Shown one piece after another: positions 38,343-51,759 of a DNA stretch of 64,000 nucleotides. Each line of letters opens with the position of its first letter. Position 1 is the first letter of the stretch. The notes beneath the pieces are model-generated. The model did no database searches and was not told where the DNA came from. It saw only the letters and a list, made by a program, of their open reading frames with translations. A program made the position numbers and the translations under genes. The stretch is taken from NCBI RefSeq assembly GCF_030272615.1, contig NC_081409.1, positions 525,994,975 through 526,058,974 of the forward strand. Direction: 5' to 3'. Origin of the DNA: Cryptomeria japonica. Taxonomy: Eukaryota > Streptophyta > Pinopsida > Cupressales > Cupressaceae.

Positions 38343-38664
38343 CCTTTCTCACTGCTGCACAAAAAGAAACCCTGAGCACTTCGTCAACCACCAAGCAGCC
38401 ACCACAAAATGCCAGGAAAAGAAACACAAGGGCCTTTAAAAGCCACCACCATCACAAGTCATGAATACTCCACACGCTTCACAAAAAACTAAGCATCATC
38501 ACCAGTCACTCACACCGCTCGCCTCCATCATCATCCATCACCGCAAGGCCACTTGCAGTAACATTGTGGAAAACACACCACGAGGAACATTAATTCCCAC
38601 AGGTTCATGGCTACATATGGTCGCATCAAATCGAGCTCAGGTTCACTTTTCTAAAATAAGCCTT

Positions 38665-39150
38665 CTACCCAAAATCAGAATCAAGAGGACTACAATTTCT
38701 AAAGTCCTCAAACAAACTAAACATATTTTCCAAGGAGCCATTTGCTCCCACATTGGAAAGTTTGTCAGCTTCCAAGTTTGCTTCCCGGAGGACATGAGTC
38801 ACCTTAAAATCTTCAAAACCGTTCAGCAGAAGTTGCATTCTTTGCACCTGCTTGTCTAAAAACCATGCTTCCATTCGACCTTGAGCTATCCCATTCACCA
38901 CAACCTGAGAGTTGCCTTCCAAATGAAGTTTCTTGACCCCCAATTTCCCATCCATTAGGATTGCTTCTAATGCTGCTTGACACTCAACAGCGTTGTTCGT
39001 TCCATCGACCAATCTCTTAGCACCAATGGCTAGCCTGTTGCCCCGATCATCGCGGGCAATCACCCCAACACCCGAAGCCCCTGGGTTGCCCCTCAAAGCG
39101 CCATCAAAATTAATCTTAATCCACCCCTTTTTAGGTGGAGTCCGCTCAGG
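38665..39150 (-). pseudogene. LINE 3 RNase H domain
   Basis: RNase H removes RNA from RNA-DNA hybrids. Visible in order: INFDGALRGNPGASGVGV (first Asp), NNAVECQAALEAIL (Glu), HLEGNSQVVV (Asp replaced by Asn) and REANLEADKLSN (last Asp). One catalytic residue is therefore lost by a G-to-A change. The domain is the remaining part of ORF2 after 5' truncation. Confidence 0.92.
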
Positions 39151-39203
39151 GATTGATAGGCCCTGATTCTGAACATTAGCCCTCAGCAGCCCATTAGCAG
39201 GCC

Positions 39204-39220
39204 TAAAAATTATAAGATCT
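39204..39220. repeat. Target-site duplication of LINE 3, right copy
   Basis: TAAAAATTATAAGATCT, identical to 37,382-37,398. Confidence 0.93.
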
Positions 39221-40067
39221 AATAATAATAAAAAAAATTACTTTTTTAGATTAACATGACGACCAAATGCATGCCAACTTAAATGACTTTCATTTTTATT
39301 GATAGAGAATCTTACATTAGTTTGTGAGCATAATACGCCTCTTGATGTAATTAAATAATTAGAGGATTAAACATTAATTCCTCTATAATATAGTTCTTTT
39401 AAAATAATATATATATTTTTGTATGTGATTTTAATAGGTTGTAGCTATTCGGGACTATCATACACTAATAACTTTCATGTTATACAAAATTGGGGGACAA
39501 CGGTCACAGCTCTATTCTGTCGACCCCTGCAGCCATTCTCTATCTATTCTGTAGATATTCTATTCATATAACACGAAGTTTATCGGTCGTATGACATTAT
39601 GGTTTTTGAGCCAGAATAGGTGCATCCATTTTAATAAGAACTGTGAAAGTATATTTTTAAAAAAATTAGTTGTCTAACTTTATAAAAATGAGATTAAATT
39701 TAGCCAAAGAGGATTTATTCAATCGAATAATTATTTTGGAAGGGTTATATATCTATAAACAAATTCTTTTGTGGAAGATTCAAACCCTTGCTTAGATTGT
39801 CTTAATAATGAATGTGGCATGTATATACATAGTGGAGTAAACATTACCTTGTTAGAAATAAATCAAATTAACAATTAAGTATAAGTAATCTATTTGTTCC
39901 TTGTTCGTAAACTCATTCAATTTGTCCTTTATGATAATGTAAATTACTATGTGGTAAAATTTTCCTTGAAAGAGATACTAACCATATGTTACCATCTACT
40001 GTTAGTGGGTTGAGTTACTAAATTATTAAGTAGCATTTGCCTAAAATATAATAAAATTGATAACTTA
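39221..40067. other. AT-rich intergenic DNA
   Basis: Nothing recognisable. Confidence 0.6.
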
Positions 40068-40744
40068 TGTAATGCCCCTCCTCGACCCAGTTGATGTGAT
40101 ACCTGTGATAGGTTTGCCAAGGCCATGAGAGGATGTTCAAGATTATGGTTAGGATGCTAGGTATTTTAGTTTCTTAGCGCAATGCTAGGCATTATGCGAA
40201 TTCACGTTATCTGATGGTTGTATGGAGGATTGTGTAGTGTTCACCTTTGATTAGATTCGCATTCCACTTTGATAGAATTGATCAGATATTTATTTTTGAG
40301 CGATGGATATGATAGACATGATTAGATATACATGATGCATGGATGTTATTTTTGGCTTTTCATATGTACCTCATTGTTGATCATTGACAGACATTACATG
40401 ATTTCATGATTTCTGATATTAGTGATTATGTTCATGTTTAGTTACGACCTTATGTGATTTAGATGTTTACAATGATAACGATCAGTTCCTATATGTATAT
40501 ATGTCATGGTTGCTGCAAAGATGGATAGTGTTAGCATTCTGATTATCATGTGCTTTAATAGATTTTACTGATCTTGCTTTATTATGAAATGGACATGCTA
40601 ACCCTAGCTCGATTTAATTATGATGCGATGTTGCACGTGTTATGTGTTACTGTTTGGATACCGTGTGACTGTCTATGTGGGGGAATCAACGTCACATCAC
40701 TCTTGCAAGCGGGATGTGTTTTTGCCAAATTCCTCCACTTGTCT

Positions 40745-40746
<2 letters not shown>

Positions 40747-40822
<76 letters not shown>

Positions 40823-40892
40823 TATACATACATATATATATATATACATATATACACACACACACAGATATTTATATATATATATATATATA
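40747..40892. repeat. (TATACA)n and TA/CA microsatellite
   Basis: About a dozen TATACA units followed by mixed TA and CA repeats. Overlapping open frames on both strands are artefacts. Confidence 0.95.
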
Positions 40893-42609
40893 TGTATGCA
40901 CATGTATTTTTGTGGCGGTTGCAAGTTTGCAGGTACTAAGGCATTCATTCCTCCCAGGCAACCGGGTGCGAGCTCCCCTGGCTCGATAGGTGCGAGTGTG
41001 CCTCTTCCCAATGGCGAATATGTGGTTGAAGGTGTTGTTGGTTCCCTACCCACACTCTAGGTCTAGGTTGGTCATCCAATGTTGTGGTCCATCTTGGCGT
41101 GGTATGCCATGTCATCATGTCATCCTGATTGTGAGTATGAGGCATGGTGAGTTTATGTATTTAATTTGTTTGATTTATTTAATGTGATTTATTGATTATA
41201 GCAATAGATTGGTTATTTAATCTATTTAATTTACAATTAATGATCTATTCTTGATTAAGTAATTATTTAATCTTAATTTATGATTTTAGTGTTATTTCAA
41301 TTATTAATGTTTAATGATTTGAGCCTTATTGTAATTTATTAAGATTTGGCAATTTTAATTATTTAACTATTTTCACTTTTGAATTTAAATCAATAATTAT
41401 TACTGTATGTCGCTTGAGATTTATTTGATGACTATTATTTATATTTGATTGAGATTTTATTTAATAATTATTATTTATAGTTTAATTTAATTGATAATGT
41501 TGTTTATGGTTTATGGTTTATCTAATTATTTATTTAATGCTTATTCAATTTTTATTTAATGTATTTTTATCCGTCTTGATTTATTTAATTATTATAATCT
41601 TTTTTATAGTGTGGAATAATGCTAAGGGGATTGAATAATAATATAATTCCCCAATTTATATTGACATATTATTTTTGGAATTTTAAATTCCCCATCCAAA
41701 AGTTAGTGGGGGAAAAATAAAATATAGATATGTTATATAGTTTTAAAGAAGACATAATTTAAATGGAGCAATTTGATTGGTTTGCTAGGAGGTTAGGGCT
41801 TTTTAGGAATTTGTCATGATTTCATTTCTTCTTCTTGATCATCCATCATTTTTACTCTCTTTTTTTGGGGGATTTATTTGCAAAATTTTGGGGCTTTTAC
41901 AATTTGTGATTTCTGGAGGAGTTTGGCTGGATTTTTGGTTGCTACTGGAGGATTGGGAGAGGTTCTTCTTCAGCAGAGCAACTCCTCATTTGAATTCTCC
42001 AGGTTGGGTCTGAAAACCTTAGTCTTGTCGAAGATTTTCCTTCAATATTACCTCGTGTCTACAATTATTTTCATGGGTTGAGGAATATGTGCGAATTCCA
42101 TTGCATATTAAGTTTGTGAATGTTTATATTTGAGCAATAAAGTTTATTTATTATGCTTGGATAGTGAAAGATCAGTTAGTTCTTCTTTTATTTTGCATCT
42201 TGAATGTACAACCGGAAGATTGAATGTTTGTTTTGTTTTCCTTATGGTCTGAAACCCTTCATTATGGAAATTGAGCTTCCAATAAATTTGGTGTTTAAAG
42301 TTTAGTGCATATGTCTGAGAATTTAATTGCTGGATCCCTTCATGGGATGGAGATTTTTTGTTCATGAAATTCAAATTTTACTCGTTTATGGATTCCCGTG
42401 TCTCTTCCCTGTTTTATGTATTTTTATTTCTTTTGTATAATTTGGTTGTGGGGAGGGGTATGTATGTTGTTTGTGCTTCTTTTGCAACACCCCCTCCACA
42501 ACACAATGATGTGGCATCATGGGTGTTGTACCAGGATGTAAATATCATGGGTACAACCCCACGATACCCCATCGTGGGTGCTTGCCATTGCAACCTCCAT
42601 GATGTAGAG

Positions 42610-42800
42610 TATTAATCTAGTGAAACCCCTTTCCTTTTGTTGGTTCGCCCAACAATGAACCAAAAATAAATAAATAATAAAAGTAAAATCACCACGATAT
42701 GTGGTGTGCAACAAAAATATAACGCTACCCCAAATTTTAGTTCGCCCAGCTGTGAACAAAGATAAATGAAATAAAAACACCATGATATAAGGTGATTTAA
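42610..42800. repeat. Diverged tandem duplication of about 90 bp
   Basis: 'ttggttcgcccaacaatgaac...caccacgatatgtggtg' and 'agttcgcccagctgtgaac...caccatgatataaggtg' follow each other in the same order within the long LTR. Confidence 0.6.
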
Positions 42801-43661
42801 AAATGCTACCCCTTGGTCATGTAGTTCAATCTAGCAATTAACAGATTCTTCCTGCACGCCCATTTAGATGGGAGAGTCACAAACTGCCACCCACATTCGA
42901 TGGGTCTTGAAATGTAGAGGAAAACTTAGAGGGTGAACATGCCCAAAATTACTTTGTTAATCTGAAGATTATATTTTTCTTTCAGCTGGGTATAGATGTT
43001 ATTCTCATGAGTTATGAATGGTATTTTGGCTCTTATCTTTTCTAGCCATGTTGCGAGAAATTCATTGTTTTAGCTTATACTGTTGCGATAATGTAGTAAT
43101 GTAATTGCTAATAATATGTGTTCCATATAGTTCTGTATATGTGGCATTTTCTTAATTGGTAATATTATGTATTTCAGAATTGCTTAAGGTAACTTCCTGA
43201 AGGTTATGAGTTTTTAATTGTATTCAATGGATGTTATCTTTGGTTGTGTTTAAGAGTATAGTTTGTTTGTGTTGACAATTGGTTGTCGGAAGCGTTAAGT
43301 ATATTAGTGTATTGGGGTGAAGCCTGCGAGTTATAGTGTGGGCTAAGCGTATTTGTAGCTCTTCCCCATTTTAATCTTATTGTCTTTCTTTCGTCAAAGT
43401 CATTTTTATGCTATAAGTCATGTGGCGTCATTGTAGGAGAGGCCATCTTGTTGTTGTTATGTTCTTAATTTGCGTAATTTTCAGTTTGATACTTATTGAT
43501 GCAAGATTTATGGTTTTTGAGTACCCTCATGATGATTCATGCCATGAGGATGAATATTGCATACTGTTGATTTTGGGACAACAAGTGTGGAGACCTTACT
43601 GGGTTATGTTGTTATCTAAGACAATTTTATGTTTTGGTTTATGTTTTTTCTTGGTCAAGAG

Positions 43662-46600
43662 TGTAGTACCCCTCCGCGATCAACCTCTTTTGTATGTTTT
43701 GATTTACTTCAGTGACCGTCTTGTGGAACATTTTTGTATTTTGATTCGAATATTATGCGATGTTATTTCATGCTTTATCTGGAGTTATGGAGTATGATTT
43801 TATGTAGTATCTCAGTGCTTATGATTAATGTTATTTTATGGATCATTGTCATGGACTGACACTTTTCCCTTCTATTGTGATGCGTTATTTATATGCTGCG
43901 TGTTTGCAAGTGTATTGGGATGCAAGGGGATGATTTTCCTTCACTCACTCTGGTGAGACAGGGAACATCACGATTCTCCTTCATCGATGTGCGTGCCATG
44001 TCTGTATTTATATATATTGGTCTATATGCACGTGTGGTTCTTTGGTGCAGGACATTGCAGACACTAGTACCGGGTAGGTACGGGGTATTGACTCCACCTG
44101 GTTTCGCAGGTCTGAGCATGCCTTATATATCCGATGGGAGTGGAGGAGATAGTTTTTGTACCCTAGCTTGACTGCAGTTACACTTGTGTGAGTGTTGTCA
44201 GTCGGTTGTGTTTCCCCGTCTGGCTGTTATGCGTGTCATGGTGCCTTGGTTTGGCCATTTGAGAGTCGTCATTTGACCTGTCTTGGTTTTTGCATGTTTT
44301 CGTTTATTTAAATGGTTATTTAATTTAAATGGATGATGCTATCTTGTGTTGGTGTAATCATTTAATTAACATGATCTATGATTATTGATTTATTTAAATT
44401 GATGAATTGCTAGATTAAATGGTTGAATGGCTTAATTTATTGTGTAAAGTTGCATTAATATTTTTGTGAAATAAATAAATTGCCTAGCCATTTAAAAAAA
44501 AGGTTAAATTCTTATGTTGAAGGAAGTATTTAGGGAAAAAGAAATAAATAAAAGCTTTCCTTTGTATTTTTCCATTTGGCCTTTTAATTTAATCATTTGA
44601 AGAATTATTATTTTTGGGAAAGAAATAAATCTGATTGCCTTTTAGTTTTAAAATATTTTAAATTTGATTGGATGAAAAAACTTTAACCTAGAATCTTGGG
44701 TTAAAAGATATTTTGGGCATCCATTCTGGGCATTCATGACAGGAGAAGAAGAGGATTTTTGGAGAGAAAATTCTGGAAAAACTTCTCAAAGGAGCTGGAA
44801 ATTCAACTTAGCTGCAAGACTAGTGTTTCTTCATCCCTTTTTCTTGCTAATTGCTTCAAGGTTGGAGGTTCCGTTCTTGTTTTGAATTTGTTTTTGAAAT
44901 TTTCAGTTTGCTTCCTGTGTATGGAAATTTATGTATTATGCCTGTAGATTCTTTTTGGAATGATGAAATGGAAGAATTAGTGTTTATTACTGCTTTTTTT
45001 GTGAAATCTATATCATATGGTTACATTCAGGAAAGAAATGGTTCATTTCTCTATCTGCTATGTATTTTGTTCTTGAAAACAATTTCTTGATTTACTTCTT
45101 CTTTGGAAAGAAAGAATTTTAGATTAGGCTTGCTGGGTGCATCCTTGTTTCTATTTTGTCATGATTTAGCTAGCTATTCTTTCCAGTGTGTTTATTTCAC
45201 CATTTACCTTGCTGGTAGACTCTTCCTTCAAATTTTGGAAATTGGCACTGTATGTGTGTGTTCGTGAAATAATTCTGGAAATGGAATGTTCGAAGTGGTA
45301 AGTGATACTAGTTCGAAGTGGTAAGTGATACCGGTTCGAAGTGGTAAGTGTTACCGGTTCGAAGTGGTAAGTGATACCGGTTCGAAGTGGTAAGTGTTAC
45401 TGGTTTGAAGTGGTAAGTGTTACCGGTTCGAAGTGGTAAGTGTTACTGGTTCAAAGTGGTAAGTGTCACCGGTTCAAAGTGGTGGTGTTATTGATTGGTA
45501 GCGGTAGTGTTACCACTGGTAGCAGCACTACCGGTAAGTGGTGTCTGTTGCCCCGACAGCAGCACAACCGCGGGTTGGTTTGACCCCCGCTTAGTTTTGA
45601 GCCCTCACAGGTCTCCAAACCGGTTTGTGTTAATAACTTAAATTTTATAAATGGAATGTTTAAAGTGGTATTGCGTGATGTAATGTGATTTTCATGTGAT
45701 TTCTATTATGTGGTTAATAAATTTATCAATGAAAATTAAGGCATGAATTAGAGATTCAAATGGGTAGATTTGGAATATTGATTTGGAAATTGATTAGATG
45801 TGACTGCTGGAAAGGAGTGTTTTATTTAATTTTCAATCAATGATGTTGCAAGTGTTTATGATTCTAATATTTTCAAATATTGTCTGAGTGCGGATTTGAT
45901 GTATTTAGCTATCCTTGCAAGTGTTTATTGTGATATTTTGGTTTGTGGTTCAGTCATCCTGTGGTGGTGTAATTGGTACCTTTGACTAAGTGATATATGT
46001 TGGCTCCGTTGTCTTAACCATGTAGTGTCTTTTCCTTATGGTTAGTCAAGAGTTAGTATGTCCTTGTTTAACCACTTGTTTCTGATAGTGGTGTTATGGA
46101 TGTCTGCTTCGCCATAGGGTCCTTGGGGAGTGACCTTGTCTATTTAGTGTCCTTTGAGAGAGTGGCTTTCGAGCAGGTTACCCCTGTGAAAGTTAGATAA
46201 TAACTAGTAATCTAATGAATTGATTAGGTGGGTAGTAACATAACATTAATAAAGCTAATTGTACCTCGTGCATAGGTGAGTGCTAGTACAGGGCTCATAA
46301 TATTGCGAAAAGGCCTGGAATGGCAAACCAACCACCTTGTCTTCATGAAAGGCTGGTAGGGTCTGCCTGAGACTTAGTTGGAGCCGGACGGTCGAGAGAG
46401 GTTACTAGGATAGTGAGCCGGGACCTATGGAGTCTATACCGTGGTAACCATCTTAAGATATGCGATGACACTCTCTCATTTGGTTCACTTGTGTTTTGTG
46501 ATGTCAGTTCACTTGTGTTTGTGAAGTTGAGTCACCTGGATTCTTGTGGAGTCTTATTGTGCTGTCATGGAGGCGTATTGTTTTGTCGACCATGTCATGC

Positions 46601-47258
46601 TTATTCTTGTTTGAGGGTCCTCAACTATCTCCTAGCACGGTGGGGTGATTTCATTTGGGAATTACATGGTCGGGTGGTAGTGCCACTTCCCATCGGATGT
46701 TCGGATTTGTGCCCTCATGCGAGGATTGGCTTCACAAGTGTTCTTGTGGTTCATGACTCATGCTTCATCTCATGTTTTGAGGATTATTGGTATTGGTAGA
46801 CCTATGTGGTCATTGTATCATTGTAATATTGATCTTATGTAACCTTGTAATTGGATGGGATCTATCCTTTGTAATATTGATCTTATGTAACCTTGTAATT
46901 GGAAAATCAATGTAATCCTATGTTTGGATGTTTTTATCAGTTTCCTTGATGATGTTAGTAAATGATTATTGAAGTGGAAATTATGTTGTATCCTTTCAAT
47001 CTTTCTATGATGAATCTTTATTTGCTTATGGCTTCTTTTGATCATTGAGTTAATGATGCATATGTGGATTTTTGATTTTGTGGAATTTATTCTTGAAGTT
47101 AATTCTTCGTTGGTAACCCTTAGGAATTCTAGTGTAAGTCTTCCACTTGTGTTATCGTGCATGTTGTGTAAATGCACTTATGATGTTTATACTTTAAAAA
47201 AAAAATTCCTTCACCCTTGTTGTGAGTTTTCCTTCGGGGTTCCAGGCAGGGCATCACA
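43662..47258 (+). mobile_element. 3.6-kb solo LTR nested in the long LTR
   Basis: It begins TGTAGTACCCCTCC, ends CCAGGCAGGGCATCACA and is flanked by the 5-bp TSD AAGAG (43,657-43,661 and 47,259-47,263). The termini are inverted (TGTRRTRCCC). No primer site, polypurine tract or coding frame is seen inside; a 23-bp minisatellite lies at 45,283-45,540. The 3.6-kb length is long for a plant LTR. Confidence 0.8.
45283..45540. repeat. 23-bp minisatellite, about 10 copies
   Basis: The unit 'ggttcgaagtggtaagtgatacc' and close variants (gttacc, gttact) repeat at 23-bp spacing (45,311, 45,334, 45,357 and so on). The right end decays into 'ggtagcggtagtgttacc'. Confidence 0.95.
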
Positions 47259-49810
47259 AAGAGGCTCACACTTATGTTATGTTGACGTTTAATTTCTCAT
47301 GAGCATATGTCCATATGTGGGATTCTACGACATGATGATTTATTTCAGATTTTATTTTTTATTAGAACCTCTTGTTCTGGCTTATGGGTCCATGTAGAGG
47401 GAGTGGGCTCCTCTATGATGACCGGGGGTCACGAGAGATGGGCTATCATGAGGTTCCTTGTAAGGATACATGAAGTCTAGTCCCCTTGGGCACACATGAG
47501 TTTACCTGGCATTGTAATTAAGTGATAATTAAATAAATGAATTGGGTTGGGTAGTTAGATAATTAAAAAGATTAAAATTGATTGTGCCTCATGACTCAGT
47601 CCTAGGGAGAATTTTTTAGGATGAGCATTAGAAGGTTGTGGAGACGGTAAGCCAATCTCCCTTGGTATCTCATAGGTTGAGATGGCTCTACATGCACTTA
47701 GGATTGAGCCTAGTTTCTTTTGGTTTGGCATGTGATGACACTCCCTTCGTACAAGTGTCCCTTTGATTTGCATTCACATTCATGATTAATGATGTGTCAG
47801 CCTCTGGGAGTTTCCTTGATTGTTGACTTTCTTTGTGATTGGTCCATGTGTGTGTGTGTGTGTGTGAAAGTTTTCCTTAATGCTAGTCCTTTGGTTTATG
47901 TGTCAACCTAGGTGTAGAGTGGGAGTTGGGACCTAGAGATATCTCCTAGCTTGGGGGGTGGTTCCTTGTAGGTTCCACATTGGTCGGGTGGTTGGATATT
48001 TTTTCCTTTGGGGTTTATCAATCTTGTAGGTGCTTCTCTTCTTGCGTGGATTGGATATTTCTTTCATTGTGGCTATGGTTTCTTGGAGCAGATTTATGTA
48101 TTGTATACTTCATGATTGTGAGGTGCTCTCATTATGTAATAGGATAGGATTGTTGGAAAGGAAGTGAGTTGAACTCACGATTGTACTCCTTATGCAATAA
48201 TGACACCTATTGTACCCATGTTGCTTATTGGACTTAGACTCTTATGGAAACTTGCAAGACATCCTATGGAAGGATGATGATGTAATCATATTCTTGTATA
48301 TTGCATTTCATGACTCAGAGCATTGTAACCTAGATTAGAGAACACAAAAGTATGTAATGGAATTGCTTTACTTATGTTGAAAAGTGATTAGTAAGTTGTA
48401 ATGTAAGAGTTCATTGTTAAGATTAGTTTGGATAAAAAATTTAGATCTTTTCATGGCATCAATATGTTAAATAGAAAATGCATATATATATATATATGTG
48501 GATATGATCATAATGCAATAAAAGGGAAAATACTTTATTTACTTTCATTATGTTATGCCTTAAACAAAGGAAATGAAATAGAAAATGACAATGATGTATT
48601 CTCATGAGAATTCTGATGAAATATAAGTAGATGTTAGTATTTCATTTATATGATTCTTGACTTGAATAAAGACGCTTAAAACAAGACCTTATCAATCTAT
48701 CAATAGTGGGACAAAAAACACAAGACACAATATTGACAAAAGACAACATCATGAGAACTAAATCAGCCATAAGGTTGAAAGTCATAATGAAACCAAGTAG
48801 AATGATATCATTAAGAACATATATGGCCATGCACACATTCACTGAAATGGCTGAAAGCTATAACAAAACTAGAGAATTGATAACCTCAAGACTTTATGGG
48901 ATATTTGTACTTATGTGATGGCTGCAATAAAATTAATAATATATGAACAATATCATGGTGCATATAGTTGTATGAGTAGGCTAGTGTGGATGCATTTGGG
49001 GGTAGAGTTAGTGAGAATAACACTTATGTAATGCATTATGTAAGAGAACAACAATATAAGAATATACATTATTATGGTAGTAGTTCATACATGTCATGTT
49101 AAAGCATAAGCATGAAGGTTATAGACTATGAATTGAGTGGGATGCACTATTCTCTTAGGCAATACACATATTATGGTAGCTCCTTACTACACGTCATGCA
49201 TCAGAAGGAGTATGTGTATCAATGCATTAGTGTTGTCATAGTAAGTAGGTTGTGATATGCATATGTGATGGGTTGGCTTGTAGGAATGTATGGTTTTAGT
49301 TCCTAGATGAGCTAGGGATTAGGGATGTGTATATCATACTTATTATGTAGTTGTTATGCATTATTGTTGGTAGGATGTATTAGGAGAATAGAGGGCAGCA
49401 TATGTAGCATATTCTTGGGTGAAGATTCTATGTTAGATAGTACACTTGGGTGCACATGTAGTGGTGTTCCTTGATAAGTGAGAACATTAGGTGCATATAT
49501 GTGCATGTTATGATGATGGTAATGTAATGAATTGATCGTGAATTGTAAGTAAATGTGATTTAAGTAGTGACATCATTTCCCTAGGGAGATTAAGGAACCC
49601 CATAAACATGATTTGCTTGAATTGGAAACATAGAGTAACAAATAATGATTAAGTATTTAACTTTAAGATGAAACTTATGAACCAACTCTTAAACTCATTT
49701 CCTAATGTAAGTAGATGAAAACCTAGTTGGTAAACAAAAAAAAAATTATTCCACTCTTTTAGGATTGATGATGTAAGTTTCCCTAGGGTTTATTGGCAGG
49801 CGCTATACAT

Positions 49811-49828
49811 TGGTATCAAAGCCCAGGT
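49811..49828 (+). promoter_or_regulatory. Primer binding site, tRNA-iMet type
   Basis: TGGTATCAAAGCCCAGGT matches the complement of the initiator-tRNA 3' end (TGGTATCAGAGCCAGGT) with one G-to-A change and one extra C. It lies one base after the LTR end ACA. Confidence 0.8.
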
Positions 49829-51754
49829 TGCAACACTGGAACCTTTGGTTGTTGTGTGTTTCAATCACACTGGAAATTTCTTTAGGAGTCGTATTGCAGC
49901 AATTTAGAAGTGATCCATTCCACTCCGGAAGTGAACCTAAGTAGTGTCATATGCCTTACTAATTCCAAGTGCCTACTGAGTTCGTAGGTCACTTTCTCTA
50001 TGCACAGATATTTAATAAGGGTTGCATTTAACCCCTCAACTCTAGCAGTGTACTTGAAAAAATATTTGCTTGCTATATGGTGTAGGAGAACCTGGTCAAG
50101 GTCAAGACATGAGTCATTTTATGGAGTATTTGAGTCCATGTTTGTGTTTAAGGTCATTCTGAAGCATAATGAGTCCTTTTGATGTAATTGAAAGCATAAT
50201 GTACCTCATATGTATCAAGTTGCTCAAAGATGTGTGTTAGAGCCCTAATTGGGTCTAGAAGGTCAAAAGTGTGTAAAAGTGCCATAGAGGGATGAAAATG
50301 ATATAAAATTTCTATGTGAGTCCATGTTAGCATATTTTGGATGTCTATTCAAAGTTTTGTTAAGTTTGGAATTCAATTTCCAAAAGTTGTCAAACACAAA
50401 AATGCATTGTAATGTTGTCACAAAGGGATTATAAAGGATATAAATATGATTTTTTGGTAGAGTTTGAGTGGTGGTGGAAAGTTTGAGGATAGTTTCATAG
50501 AGTTGTTTCCTTATGCCTCTGGCTGTCACACCTAGTCTGTAGACTAGTTGACAGTCATGGAAGTTTTCATGAAAATGGGAAGTAAAACCCCAATAAAATT
50601 ATTGTCTAAGGAGTGATAAAGGAAGTAAGGATGGTAATGGACCCTTTTGGCATGTATTTGTAAGATTATTCAATGGATAAAATAATTTTTTTGTGTAATG
50701 TTTTAACTATGCTTTTGTAGCAGTCACGTTGTTTGTTGTTCAATGAATATTTTCATGGTTTATTGGATTTGATGAAGCCTTAAGCCTATTTAAAATGTTA
50801 TTCTAGTGAATTAGATTTTATATGAATCAATTTTGAGCATTGGCCATGGTGTGAGAAGGAAGAATGGGCGTGTTTTCATAAAATTGTCACAAAACCCTCA
50901 TTGACAGGGTAAGAGAGAAGGGTTTGACCATATCTTGCAAACTAACTGTTCAAAGATTGTGATTTACTAGATGTTTGTGGTAGACTAAGTGGGATTTCAT
51001 ATAAATTTGGTTTTATAGAAAATGGTTTTGTTTTGTGGAAGATATTTGATGCCCTAGGCGGACTGTACATGCATTTTTCTTATTCTTTTATGACAGTCAA
51101 ATACAGTCCCGGGATAAAGGGCATAACTTGCAATTGCACCATTGGATCTTTATGAAATTTTGATATGTTGTTTTTAACAAAATTATCTACATTCTCACTA
51201 GAGAGATTTACTTAATGTTGTCTGGGTGAAATTTATTAGCAACAAAGTGCCGATCTAGGAAAAAAGCATTGTGGACAACAAGTTTACAAGTTTGATTGCC
51301 AATAAAAGTTGCTTTTGACCCCAAGCATATAAAAATAATATCTATTATTGTATGAAAATGAGAAGGAGATGAATGAATGACCTTGACTTGTTGTTTTGAT
51401 AGATTGGAAGCTTTTTTGAGAGCATGGAAGTGATGGTGGATCTTCATTGTTAAAAGGATATTCAAGACTCGTTGAGATTTGATTGTCTTATTATTATTAT
51501 TGTTGATCACAAGTTGAAAGTTGTTATTTTTAAGTATGTTGTAGGTGATTGAAGGATTATGGAGATGTCATGGAAGGAATCTTGGAAGTTGCTTGAGATT
51601 GGTATGGTGAGATATTCCAAGGTATGGTTTGTGATAAGTTGATATGTCTGGTGCTTGGGAATCATGACAAAGTAAATGATCATGTTGAAATACTTGAAAG
51701 GTATTGTTTTCTATTAGATGGATATTTTGTTAAGTGATTGTGGATTGATTGGAT
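49829..51754 (+). mobile_element. Internal region of the long-LTR element, left part
   Basis: It follows the primer site and has no coding frame with a recognisable gag or pol, so the element is non-autonomous or too decayed to read. A stem-loop lies at 50,521-50,556. The gypsy element is inserted at 51,760. The region resumes at 62,864. Confidence 0.55.
50521..50556 (+). other. Stem-loop in the leader of the long-LTR element
   Basis: CTGTCA...CTAGTC-TGTA-GACTAG-T-TGACAG forms two stacked stems around a 4-base loop about 0.7 kb after the primer site. It may be a dimerisation or packaging hairpin; that role is inference. Confidence 0.4.
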
Positions 51755-51759
51755 ATTGG
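51755..51759. repeat. Target-site duplication of the gypsy element, left copy
   Basis: ATTGG, repeated at 62,864-62,868. Confidence 0.92.

Larger units (their letters stand above)
37399..39203 (-). mobile_element. LINE 3: 5'-truncated L1-type retrotransposon
   Basis: A perfect 17-bp TSD flanks a 1.8-kb insertion. The 3' end on the coding strand reads ...GTTATCGATC followed by a run of A (plus-strand T run from 37,399). The sequence is truncated at the 5' end just before RNase H. It holds an RNase H domain and an ORF after it. GC content and codon choice are higher than in LINEs 1 and 2, pointing to a different family. Confidence 0.93.
40068..49809 (+). mobile_element. Very long LTR (long-LTR element), with nested solo LTR
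   Basis: It starts TGTAATGCCCCTCC and ends ...GGCAGGCGCTATACA, one base before a tRNA-iMet-type primer site. Subtracting the nested solo LTR (43,662-47,258 plus one TSD) leaves about 6.1 kb. It has no coding frames. Both this LTR and the nested one show a GC-richer block (40,910-41,060; 44,040-44,170) followed by 'ttatttaattt' tracts, so they look like diverged members of one family. The left border is inferred only from the TGTAATGCCCC word, which suits plant gypsy LTRs; the second LTR would lie beyond the window. Confidence 0.55.

Noticed and set aside
43420-43797. 125-residue frame crossing an LTR border
   Set aside because: It spans the junction between the outer LTR and the nested LTR, so it cannot be an old gene.
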